Positions 7,865-17,500 of a stretch of 64,000 nt of DNA are shown here, piece after piece; the stretch's first letter is position 1, and every line of letters begins with the position of its first letter. The stretch is from Pedobacter hartonius (GTDB lineage: Bacteria; Bacteroidota; Bacteroidia; Sphingobacteriales; Sphingobacteriaceae), in NCBI RefSeq assembly GCF_900107535.1, contig NZ_FNRA01000007.1, forward strand, positions 1-64,000, given 5' to 3'. Below the pieces are notes generated by a model, which was given only the letters and a program-made list of their open reading frames with translations, did no database searches and was not told where the DNA came from. Position numbers and translations under genes: made by a program.

Positions 7865-10800
7865 AAGAGGGTAAAAGGACTATTACCCTCCTGCAAATCT
7901 GTTTTAGCAAGGATTGGTTTTGATGATTCTATTGTTAATGCATGCAATTGATGATTTAATGCGAGTAAACGTTTTAATATTTCTTTACGAGTCAGCGGAT
8001 GTATGGTATAACGAACTTTGTCACCCTCTGGTAGGTAATCCAATTCGTAAAAATCATGTTTCAACTCAATATCATCCCAACCATAAGCACTTAAGACTAC
8101 AGCATCCATTCTAATGTGTAATGACCGTAATAACTTTATTTGCTCAATTGTTTCATTATAGGTAATGCCTTCAATAAGGTGCAAGTGTCTTTTAAGTGAT
8201 ATAGCTTCTTTGCCAAATTCTTTTAAGAAAGCGTTATCCGTTAAGCTATTTTTTTCTTCGTCTGTTTTTTTAATTTTTTCTCCATGAAACAAGTTGTAAA
8301 CCTTGGTAAGTCCAATTTGGGATTCTTTCATTAATACTTGTCTGGTTTCGTAATATTTATTTCCTATAAGTATCATTTGTTCTATCTGCTCATCAGAGAC
8401 ATTTAGAGGAAATGGAAATGTTTCGAAACAAACCGACGGCGTATACCTTAGGTCGCTCTTCATAGATGAACCATATAGCCAAGCCCATATATTGTGAATT
8501 GTAGATTGTAAAATACAGAAGGCTGCGAAATCATTATAAGCGAAAAGGCCTAAAGAATGAGAAAAGACTTGATTAGATGGTAATAAGGTAATTGCAACGG
8601 TTTTACTCGTTAGTGCTACCGCCATGACCTGGTCTAACTGAGATATGGTCTCGTATAAATCAACTCCTCTTCTGTAGAATTGCCACCATTTTTCTCTACC
8701 CATTTTGTTATTGGGTCTTTGTCTCTCAGGTTTCACCAAACGTTCAATTATTTCGAAGCACGCAGGATAGCTTTGCGCCTTTCCCTCACTCCAGTCAAAA
8801 AAGTTGATCACCCAGCGACTGGCGTTCTGATCTGGACTGTTATTCAAATCATCACCATTTAGGTAGGGGAACAGAACTTCTTTATTTCGCGGGTCCTTCT
8901 TAATAAGTGTTTCAGCCTCTTCGGGTGTGATTACAAAGCCTTTGCCCAGTACAACACTGCCCATAAAACTTTTCTTTACATTCTGCTTCAGAGGAAATGG
9001 ATTTCCTATCACCAGGGAATCGTCTAAATAAGGGGTAATTGTTTGTACTGCTTTATTATCCAAAAAGTACTTTTTGTCCCAGCGGCGTTTGGTGATGGTT
9101 ACTAAAGAGACTTCTACTGCGGCCACACCCGGCCAGCGCATACTTCGTATGGCATGGTTGATGGTTCCTCCATTGTTTACAATAAAGTCCAACCCACCTT
9201 CTCTGGCTTTGCCTTGCGCAATGGTATTGGTAGAGATCAGCGATTGAAAGCCCTCTTTTTTTATAATGGAAAAGATTCTTCTGAAGAAATAAGTAACCAG
9301 ATCTACTGCGCCTATTGGCGTGAACTGGTGTTTAATAAATTCCAAAAAAGGATCTCCAAAATTTCCACTTAATTTCTGCCCGCCTAAAAATGGAGGATTG
9401 CCCAATATGCAATCGAATCCGCCTTCATTGAACACTTCAGGAAATTCAATAAACCAATGAAAGAAACGTTCTTCATGTGCCACAGCTGCCGCTTTTGCCG
9501 TTGCAGGGATCTGCCAGCCTTTATACCCGCTTAATATCAAACGGTAATCGGCATCGGTTATCAATACTCGCTTGTTACTTTCGGTTTTAGGAATAAAAAA
9601 CTGGGCCACCTGGAGATCTGCCATGGTTTTCAAAAAGGTAAAGCCCTTACTGTCCACAAACTTTTTATAGGCCTTAGCTTTTCTGTCAATTTCTTCCGGT
9701 GTGGTTTCAGGCAGGTGGCTAAATGTTTTATACGCAGCCATTGTTTCCTGCAAAGTCGTATCCACCTGTACATCGGTAGTTAATTGCTGTGCAGCATGAG
9801 CCGATTCCATGCGCTTACGCTCTTGTTTGTTCCTTTTAAGCAAGCCGGCGGCAATATCTTTATCATCGGCTGATAATGTCTTAAAAGCCTCGTTAGCAAT
9901 CCCGTTTTCCAGCTCTTCTCTAAGGCCCAGTCCAACTATGGCATCGCCGCATTTAATATGGTGATCCAGGAAATTAAGTGGTTGACCCGGTTCGTGTGCT
10001 TCCAGCCACATGGCCACCTTACAGAGTTCAACGGCTAATGGGTTTTTATCCACTCCATAGATACAATGTCGTATGGCATCACCGATAGCATGGCGCTGTA
10101 CTGTTGGCGACGGTTGGTCTTCTCCACTGCGTAAACGGGCCAGTTCAAAGCCTATTCTCCGGGCGGCAGACAACAGGATGTGCCCACTGCCACAAGCCAC
10201 ATCGCATACTTTTAAAGATAGCAGAGCGGCTTCAGGATTGGGCATTTTCAGCTTATCCTGTATCTGGTGTTCCAGCGAATGTTGTATCAATGGCTTAACC
10301 AGCTCTTCGGGCGTATAATGGCTTCCGCTTTTGCTGCGGTCAGTGCCTTGTTTGAAGATAAACATCCCGCCACTGAATTCGGGTTCATATTCCAACAAGC
10401 CTTCATACACGGAACCAAATTCCTCTACGTCCAGATCGGCGTAGTTTACACGAACCAGTTGGCCCGATTCATTTACGAAGTTGGTAAGGTGCCGGAGTAC
10501 GCTCAATAAATGTTGATTACTTAACATTTGGCCCGTTAGAATACCTAGTGCATCGGGCGCAAAAAGACCGGAGCCTAGGGGAGCTATACCCAATGCCCTG
10601 CCATACCTATCCTGCTCATACAGGGAGAAACAAGTCTGAAGAGAAAGCCAGAGATCACATTTTTCGGGCTCTACAAATACTCTTTTACCGGCCAGGCTAC
10701 AGATGCGCCGGACGCTGTAATGGTCATAGTAGATTTTACGTTTGGCTTCCAGTTGCGTATTTCTTGTTTCGGGATAGACGAGCTTTCGTTCTTCGATCAC

Positions 10801-11676
10801 CATCAGGAAAAGGAGTCGATAAATCACCCTGAGATTATAAATGTAATAATCCTTTGCATTTATCGTATTGGTAGCAACTGCTTCCTGCAGATTTTCGTTT
10901 GCTTTGTGTTGTAAAAAACTGTTTGCTATTTCTTTAATAGATGTTTCTACGGCAAGACTGAGCTTTTCGCGTATTCGGCCACCATGTGCTAGGGCTTCCA
11001 GGTGATAATATTCCAGGTAACTATCTGGTCCGGCATCCATCTGCTGAGGCATGCGGCTGGCGTGCAACAAGCGGAACAGCAACGCAAACTCTGTATAAAG
11101 CTGCTCTTCCATGATTTGCTCCAGGTTGAATTCCAGGTAGCTGAGCCGGCTTAAACGGGTGGCATCACGCAACAGGCGTAAAAACTTGCCATTACTCACC
11201 AGGGCATATAAATGTTCCTGGTTGTTCAGGTACTCTTGCGCCAAGGCATGTGGCGACAATCTTGGTCCGCCTGTATCGGCCCGTTTGTCGAGCGATTGCT
11301 GAACGCCAATGATGTGCACGGGGAAATTATCAAGATTGGTTGCTCTATGACTGATGGCATAGCTTTTCCCATTGATCAGTTCGGCTGTTGCGCTACCCAA
11401 TTCATAACCCAGCAGGCTCATCAATGGTAGCATCCAGTATTTACGTGTTTCTGATGTGCCGCTATCGGTCTCCACCAATTGCTCCCTTTTCTTCTTAAAC
11501 ACTTCCCAATGCGATGTTGCTAAAGACCAGGCAATGCTGATCTCATCTCTTACCGTGGTATTGGGCGCAAGGCGGAAATCTTTGGGTGTTTGGAAACGGA
11601 TATCCTCTGTACGGATTTTGTCCAGCACTTCAGTACTTATTATATTGCCTTGTATCAGGATGGAAGTAAATGTCAT
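7861..11676 (-). CDS. PglX/DrmMI-like N6-adenine DNA methyltransferase with switchable specificity tail
   Basis: 1271 residues. A helical N-terminal region (1-400) leads to a typical YADLDVEEFGSVYEGLLE block (about 411-428) and GSHYTPEELV (about 451). Then come SAM-binding motif I, CDVACGSGHILL (about 491-502), and catalytic motif IV, NPPF (760-763), which mark an amino-methyltransferase making N6-methyladenine. The C-terminal third (about 887-1271) is the presumed target-recognition region and starts inside the 57-bp repeat. No PD-(D/E)xK nuclease is evident in this protein. It is the last gene of a four-gene operon, 4 bp after the SNF2 helicase gene. Length and company match DISARM class 1 DrmMI and BREX PglX proteins. 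Its job would be to mark self DNA for the helicase partners. Confidence 0.88.
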   Translation of the reverse strand: MTFTSILIQGNIISTEVLDKIRTEDIRFQTPKDFRLAPNTTVRDEISIAWSLATSHWEVFKKKREQLVETDSGTSETRKYWMLPLMSLLGYELGSATAELINGKSYAISHRATNLDNFPVHIIGVQQSLDKRADTGGPRLSPHALAQEYLNNQEHLYALVSNGKFLRLLRDATRLSRLSYLEFNLEQIMEEQLYTEFALLFRLLHASRMPQQMDAGPDSYLEYYHLEALAHGGRIREKLSLAVETSIKEIANSFLQHKANENLQEAVATNTINAKDYYIYNLRVIYRLLFLMVIEERKLVYPETRNTQLEAKRKIYYDHYSVRRICSLAGKRVFVEPEKCDLWLSLQTCFSLYEQDRYGRALGIAPLGSGLFAPDALGILTGQMLSNQHLLSVLRHLTNFVNESGQLVRVNYADLDVEEFGSVYEGLLEYEPEFSGGMFIFKQGTDRSKSGSHYTPEELVKPLIQHSLEHQIQDKLKMPNPEAALLSLKVCDVACGSGHILLSAARRIGFELARLRSGEDQPSPTVQRHAIGDAIRHCIYGVDKNPLAVELCKVAMWLEAHEPGQPLNFLDHHIKCGDAIVGLGLREELENGIANEAFKTLSADDKDIAAGLLKRNKQERKRMESAHAAQQLTTDVQVDTTLQETMAAYKTFSHLPETTPEEIDRKAKAYKKFVDSKGFTFLKTMADLQVAQFFIPKTESNKRVLITDADYRLILSGYKGWQIPATAKAAAVAHEERFFHWFIEFPEVFNEGGFDCILGNPPFLGGQKLSGNFGDPFLEFIKHQFTPIGAVDLVTYFFRRIFSIIKKEGFQSLISTNTIAQGKAREGGLDFIVNNGGTINHAIRSMRWPGVAAVEVSLVTITKRRWDKKYFLDNKAVQTITPYLDDSLVIGNPFPLKQNVKKSFMGSVVLGKGFVITPEEAETLIKKDPRNKEVLFPYLNGDDLNNSPDQNASRWVINFFDWSEGKAQSYPACFEIIERLVKPERQRPNNKMGREKWWQFYRRGVDLYETISQLDQVMAVALTSKTVAITLLPSNQVFSHSLGLFAYNDFAAFCILQSTIHNIWAWLYGSSMKSDLRYTPSVCFETFPFPLNVSDEQIEQMILIGNKYYETRQVLMKESQIGLTKVYNLFHGEKIKKTDEEKNSLTDNAFLKEFGKEAISLKRHLHLIEGITYNETIEQIKLLRSLHIRMDAVVLSAYGWDDIELKHDFYELDYLPEGDKVRYTIHPLTRKEILKRLLALNHQLHALTIESSKPILAKTDLQEGNSPFTLF
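8963..9019 (-). repeat. Right 57-bp inverted repeat of the inverton, inside the methyltransferase gene
   Basis: Perfect inverted copy of 6805-6861. It falls at codons about 887-905 of the methyltransferase, between the catalytic domain (NPPF at 760) and the recognition region, which is where exchange would alter specificity without touching catalysis. Confidence 0.95.
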
Positions 11677-11680
11677 AATC

Positions 11681-14503
11681 TTACAGGTCTTTAGGCTTAG
11701 GCATTAACAGGTAAATCCCCATTATGTCTGGGGGTAGCACAGGTGTAGCTTTCTCATAGCGTCGGCCGCCTACCAGTTCTTTAAACCGGGCATGGGCAGC
11801 TACTAGCTGGTCTGCCCGCAGGTTAGCTAAGTCCATAAAATGTGGTTTCATAGCAGCAAAGCGTTGCAGCTCTTCGGCTATGTTGTTTTGTTGGCGATCT
11901 ATGGATAGGTTGCTTAAGCTTTTTGATTGGGTTAAAAGATTCTTTGCCGTAGCAAAATCCAGGACTTCTATATTGCCGGCAACGCTTCGGTAGCCCCACA
12001 GGTACATTTCTTCGGCTATGCTTTCCCGCGAAGCGTTCACTTCTTTAATTACATTTCTTACGCGGAACATTACCAGTACCGTTTTGGTGACCACGCTATC
12101 CGTCTGTATTTCACATACCCGGGCTATTTTACCATAATTAGGTTTGGGTTCAAAAGAGAGGGCAATGAGAAACTGGCATAGCATTTCGGTAAACTTATGG
12201 TTTCGCCCGATGTAGGTATATCCTTTAGGGGTTGGTGATGCAAAACTTATTTTTACCGGGCCTTGCTGCTTAAAACATGCCCTGATGTGGGCTGGCAGAT
12301 TATCTGGTTGCAGCGTATAGCCACTTTGTCCGTCCGGCTGGCAAACACCACCTAATTGTTGTACGGTACTGCTTACAAAATGGGCCAGGCTTTGCAAATC
12401 CCCGATGGCTTCGTCTACCTGTTCCAAGTCTGCTTTGATCGTATTGGGATCAACGGTTTCGTGTGCAAAAATACTGCGTATGTTTTCACCACGTTTACGA
12501 GCGAGTTCCAGCTCATTGGTGATCACCTCTTCGGTATCTTGAAATAGCTGCTGCTGCTTTCCTCCTTGTTTCCGGTCGCTACGTAAAAGGCGTTGTGCGG
12601 CCTCGCTCATAATAGACTTGCTGTTTTCGCCGATAATGATGGACACTCCGGTAGATCGCTGAATGTCGCGTACTTTCCGGATCAATACTTCCAGTATGAA
12701 CAGGTCCATTTCATTGTTTTCGCCATATAAGACATAGGTTTTTACGGTAGGGGCAGCTTGTCCGAAACGATCCACCCTGCCTTCCCGCTGTTCAATCCGG
12801 TTGGGATTCCAGGGTAGGTCGTAGTGCAATACCGCGGTAAAATGCTCCTGGAGGTTAATACCCTCACTTAGGCAATCTGTTGCCACAAGTACCCGCCGGG
12901 CAGCATTGCCCATGATGTCGATCCGATCGCGCCGTTGCTCATCGGCCAACTCGGAAGTGATGGCCTCAACGTGTACATTCTTGGGGAGGGCTGCTTTCAG
13001 TTGCTCGGCTACATAGTTGGCCGTAGGTATATAGTGGCAAAATACGATTGGGTCGTATCCCTCTTTTATCCATTGCTTTATTAGTTTGATGGTTACTTCT
13101 ATCTTTTGATCGGAGTGATTGCGGTATAAGACATCAGCCTGCTGATACAATGCTTCCAACGCTGTCTTTTCGCTTTGGGAAAAAGCGATCGCTTCTACAA
13201 TATCCTGTCTGGGCATATCTTCTATCTGTTCGAGATTTTCAAACAGGCTGAGTTCGATTGGTTCTTCACCGGTCAATTCAGCCATACCCTCGTCCAGTTT
13301 TTCCCTGCGGCGTTGCAACATCTCCCGGGCCATAGCAGGACTACTCATGGCCCCCTTTATCAACGATATGGCAGCCCACGAACGCAATAGCTTGGTTTGC
13401 TCATTGGTGGCCCCATCTGCCGAAATGCCCCTTGCAAATTGCAACAGGCTGTTGTAGAAAAGCTGATAATCTTCATTTAAGGAGAAGCCTATTTCTTTGG
13501 AATCTCTTTCGGGAAAATCGGTTTTTTCGTTTAGCCAGCGCCGGATGTTTTCCCTCTTTCGCTGTACAAAATGACGGGCTATTTTTTCGCGTTCTTTTCG
13601 CTCCAGGTTATCAAAGTGAAGCTTGCCAAATTCCGGTTTTAACAGTCCCAGCAAAGCAGCAAATTCGCTGTCTTTACCACTATGGGGTGTGGCGGTCAAT
13701 AGTATAATCTGCCTTTTTTGATCGGCAGCTAAATCATATAATAAAGCATAACGCTGCTGCTGCGATTTACTTTTGGCGCCCGATGGCAGGGTGCAGGTAT
13801 GGGCTTCATCCACAATAATAAATTCCGGGCAATCATTCAGGAAAATGCCACGCCGTTTATCAGCCTTAATATAATCTATGGATACGACCTGATAGGGCAT
13901 ATGGTGAAATACACTCCGATCGTCGGGCAATTGCCGATCGAGTTTGGCTGCTGTGCTGGATCGGATGATCTCGGCATCGATATCCAGTTTGTCTTTTAGT
14001 TCCTGCTGCCATTGCTCGCAGAGGTGTGGTGGGCAGATAACCGCAAATCGTTTTACTTCGCCCCGTTCCATCAATTCTTTGAGAATAATCAGGGCTTCGA
14101 TCGTTTTGCCAATACCCACATCATCGGCAATCAATAATCTTGGTATATCGAGCTTCAAAGCCATTACCAATGGGATCAGCTGGTAAGCCCTGGGACGGAA
14201 AGATAACTTACCCATGCACCGGAAAGGCCCGGAGGCATTGCGAAACGATAGCCTGAATGCATCGTATAAAAGCCGTGCAGTATCAAAAGAGCCAATTTCT
14301 GTGGCCTGGGGTGTCGGAAATTCTGCGGTTGCTATCTTTTCGGCCGAAAGCTGAAGAGGTAAATATACCGCTGTGGTTTCTTCTTCTGAGCCGCCAAGGG
14401 GGCGGATGCAGAGTAGATCAGCATTATCGGAAGGTAATACCATCCAGTCTCGCTGGCGATAATGTACCAGGGTGCCGGGTTTATGTTCAGTTATTGTGGG
14501 CAT
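11681..14503 (-). CDS. SNF2-family SF2 helicase, DrmD-like
   Basis: 940 residues. The N-terminal SH3-like strand region (PGTLVHYRQRDWMVLPSDNA; about 9-55) is typical of DrmD/RapA-like proteins. The SNF2 ATPase core has Walker A DDVGIGKT (about 127-134), DEAH (about 232-235) and LLTATPHSGK. The C-terminal helicase lobe has SEGINLQEHFTAVLHYDLPW and NRIEQREGRVDRFGQ (motif VI). The last about 300 residues are an uncharacterised tail. It starts 1 bp after the giant helicase stop and ends 4 bp before the methyltransferase start, so the three are tightly co-translated. It probably translocates on duplex DNA as part of a defence complex. The DrmD assignment rests on the N-terminal signature and neighbours. 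Confidence 0.85.
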   Translation of the reverse strand: MPTITEHKPGTLVHYRQRDWMVLPSDNADLLCIRPLGGSEEETTAVYLPLQLSAEKIATAEFPTPQATEIGSFDTARLLYDAFRLSFRNASGPFRCMGKLSFRPRAYQLIPLVMALKLDIPRLLIADDVGIGKTIEALIILKELMERGEVKRFAVICPPHLCEQWQQELKDKLDIDAEIIRSSTAAKLDRQLPDDRSVFHHMPYQVVSIDYIKADKRRGIFLNDCPEFIIVDEAHTCTLPSGAKSKSQQQRYALLYDLAADQKRQIILLTATPHSGKDSEFAALLGLLKPEFGKLHFDNLERKEREKIARHFVQRKRENIRRWLNEKTDFPERDSKEIGFSLNEDYQLFYNSLLQFARGISADGATNEQTKLLRSWAAISLIKGAMSSPAMAREMLQRRREKLDEGMAELTGEEPIELSLFENLEQIEDMPRQDIVEAIAFSQSEKTALEALYQQADVLYRNHSDQKIEVTIKLIKQWIKEGYDPIVFCHYIPTANYVAEQLKAALPKNVHVEAITSELADEQRRDRIDIMGNAARRVLVATDCLSEGINLQEHFTAVLHYDLPWNPNRIEQREGRVDRFGQAAPTVKTYVLYGENNEMDLFILEVLIRKVRDIQRSTGVSIIIGENSKSIMSEAAQRLLRSDRKQGGKQQQLFQDTEEVITNELELARKRGENIRSIFAHETVDPNTIKADLEQVDEAIGDLQSLAHFVSSTVQQLGGVCQPDGQSGYTLQPDNLPAHIRACFKQQGPVKISFASPTPKGYTYIGRNHKFTEMLCQFLIALSFEPKPNYGKIARVCEIQTDSVVTKTVLVMFRVRNVIKEVNASRESIAEEMYLWGYRSVAGNIEVLDFATAKNLLTQSKSLSNLSIDRQQNNIAEELQRFAAMKPHFMDLANLRADQLVAAHARFKELVGGRRYEKATPVLPPDIMGIYLLMPKPKDL

Positions 14504-14504
14504 A

Positions 14505-17500
14505 TTATCCTTGTTTTCTGAAAATGTCTTTTCGGGTATTAATAAATTCCTCTATCGGAGTGAGGTAATGCCATACCAATACATCGTAACCGGCATCTTT
14601 CAGCAGCTTACGCTTATGTTCATCCTGCGCCTGTACAATCGATTCGTCGTGCACACTGCCGTCACAAAAGATCAATACAGGACCGTTGGTGGTATTGTAT
14701 AGAAAATCAACGTTGATATAATAATCGTCCATATTTACCTGAGCTTTATTTGGCAAAGCCAGTTTGTTTTGGTAAAGGTGTTTCAGCAAAGGCAATTCTG
14801 AATGGCTGTTCTTATCATAAGCCTGCAACAATGCCTGGTATTGTTGCTCATAATCGTTGCCCTCATTTAGTGGCGATATGTCACAATCCATCAGGTGTTG
14901 CAGCGGTTCCTTTATACAATGTCGGTCAAGAATGTCGTGATGGCGTTGGTTATAATAACTTAACAGATCTTCGTAGGAGGCACGTGGTAGTGTTTGGCCA
15001 TAGGATGTTTCTGTACGTGATTCAGGGTCAAAGTGCATCGCCTGGTAGGCCGTTGCAAATAGATCTTTCAATTGTGTCGGGTCCGCTACCAGCTGGGAAA
15101 GGATACCCAAGCTGCCTTGTGCGGCTTCATAGATCAGCAGGTTGGGCGCATCGGAATTACCCATAATGCTGATGCCGATCTCGCTGCTTTCTACCTGGTA
15201 TTTGATCTCTATCGCTCTTTTGAGCGCATAGCTCAGGCTGATGGTCTGCGCCGGGCTCAATTGAAGGTTGGCCAGCGGTTGCAGGTATAAGGTATCGGCC
15301 GTTTCTTTTACAAAAAGCAGCACGTCTCTTTTTGCAGCAAGCGTATCCGGGTTTTCGAGTTCTTTCTGGGTAAGCCACTTGCCGTTTCTGGTATCCAGGG
15401 CAAACCCTTCGCTGGTAGCCCGCCTTGCTTGCCGGTTGAGTGAAATAAGATCAGTGGATTGTCCATAAATCAGTTTCAATAATTCGGCTCCCGATTTTTT
15501 GATTACCGACTGTTTGCAATTCTCTATACCGGAAGTGTAGTGAAAATACTCTTCAATTTTATAGCCCTTGGAAGAGCGCTCTTCTTCAATACAGGAGATC
15601 CGTTCTCTAGGCCTGGCTTCCGATTCACTTAGCTCGATCAGATTTCTTTTGTATTCCATGTTTCCCCCCTTTAATTCGATATGTGTAATGGGGTCATTAT
15701 TGGCCCATTCTGCCTCATCATCAAGAAAGGCGTAGCCTGTACTATGGGAGATTTTTATTTTACGTTGCAGCTCTTCGGGATTGAGCAGGTTCATCCGGTT
15801 TACTTCGTATTTGCTGCCATTGTGGTAGAGGATATTCTGCGGGGCAAATTCTCGTAAAGCCACCCCTTTGGCACGGGAAATATACTCGCCCTGGCTGGCA
15901 TGTTTATAGCCCACAAAGGTTCGCACCGGCAGGCGGGTAAAGTTATAGCCAGGCAGAAAACCCTCAGCAGCCAGGTAACGGAACACATAAAATTCAGACT
16001 CGCTCCCCGATTCTCTATTACTGTCGTTCAGCAATAATTCAACTTGTTTTAACCCAGCATTATGCCTTCGCTTGGCATCTTTATTCAAATCACTGTCTTG
16101 CTTTATCGTCACATCATCAAGGATGGCCCGGGCTTCGTTGATCATTTTTCGGGCGGCCTTATATAAATGTATCCACCTGTCAAAGGCTTTGATAAAAGCC
16201 GTTTTAAAAGTTCCCGTTTTATGCTCAAGCCAATTATCCGTGTACCAGGAGGTTTTGTCCAAATCCGGCGCAATCGTCTGCATGATTTTTTTGAATTCGG
16301 TTATCCAGCGCCCTTTTTGTGTTTGTACCCCATGGTCTATGCTAGCTAAAATGGCTGCTTTTATGGTAATGACCTGATCGTTGTTAATGTCCAGCAACGC
16401 CGATACGGAAACTTTTACTTCTTTTAGAGCCAGCTCCATCAATATAAAAGCATTGAAGTGGCTGCTCAACAGTTCTTCGTTGGCGAGATCGATGCGGGGA
16501 GGCACCACAGCACCTGCCACCATTTTGCCGGCTTCTTTAAAATAATGCCGATCGTGGGGCGACCAGGCAGAACAATAAGTGATGACTACGGCTGTTTGCC
16601 CACTACGGCCCGCACGGCCACTACGTTGTGCATAGTTGGCCGGATTGGGTGGCACATTACGCATATGCACAATGTTGAGGTTGGCAATATCAATACCCAA
16701 TTCCATGGTAGGGGAACAGTACAGACTGGCCAGCTTGCCGGACCTGAATTGCTCTTCTCGCTGAATACGGGTTTCTGCATTGAGCTGACCTGTATGTTCC
16801 CGCCCCATTAATTCCCTGCCAAATTGCTGGAAATTAGTTTGATACAATTCCTTGAAAAAAGGATTTGGTGATAGCTTTAGAGGGCGATAGGTATTCATAC
16901 GGGTATCATCAGTGGATACTGTATTACCATCTCCTGCTTGCCAACGCAAACAGTCAGACCGCAAAAGATAGCCATTGATCACGCCTCGTTCGCCTCGCAG
17001 GTTTTCTTGTTTGATCAGGAAAGTAGTGCTTACCAATAGGTCACAAAGCTGTTCAATATATTCCCTGAAGTCATCCTGATTGAGCCAGGTAAGGCCGGCT
17101 TCCCTGAACTCGCGTTTGAAAAATTTGCCTATGCCCGATCTTGAACCCATAGAAGCAAAGTACACACCTCTTTGTGTGCTGCGACCTGGTATTGCAGAAA
17201 CAAGATAAGTAGGCCGGTCTATCTTTTCATTATGATCCAGGCCCCAAAGTTTATTTTCATCTAGGCGGTTGCGCAGCAGGTTTTCCACTTCTGTTATTTC
17301 TTCCGACAAGTAGCGGTGATAGATGGAAAAATTGGTCCGGAAATAATTAAGCAGTTGGATCAATATATGCCTCCTTTTTTCAGGGGCAGCCTGATCGAGC
17401 AATTGCAGGCCGCGGAATTTTTCGTCCAGGCTAATCAATTTGTCCAGGCGATTATAATCTACTTGCAATAACGCTGTTTGTTCGAGGTTAGGCAAGGTAT

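Larger units (their letters stand above)
6805..9019. other. Putative invertible DNA segment switching the methyltransferase C-terminus
   Basis: The segment is bounded by a perfect 57-bp inverted repeat (6805-6861 and 8963-9019). It contains two convergent, homologous but diverged coding ends: the expressed tail of the methyltransferase on the minus strand and a promoterless alternative on the plus strand. Both copies keep the same reading frame across the repeat, so inversion would precisely replace residues from about 905 onward. The two stop codons overlap in the middle (7861-7864). Confidence 0.85.

Noticed and set aside
10073..10914. Several plus-strand open frames of 60-94 codons
   Set aside because: They are shadows of the methyltransferase gene on the opposite strand, with no start signals or recognisable protein character.
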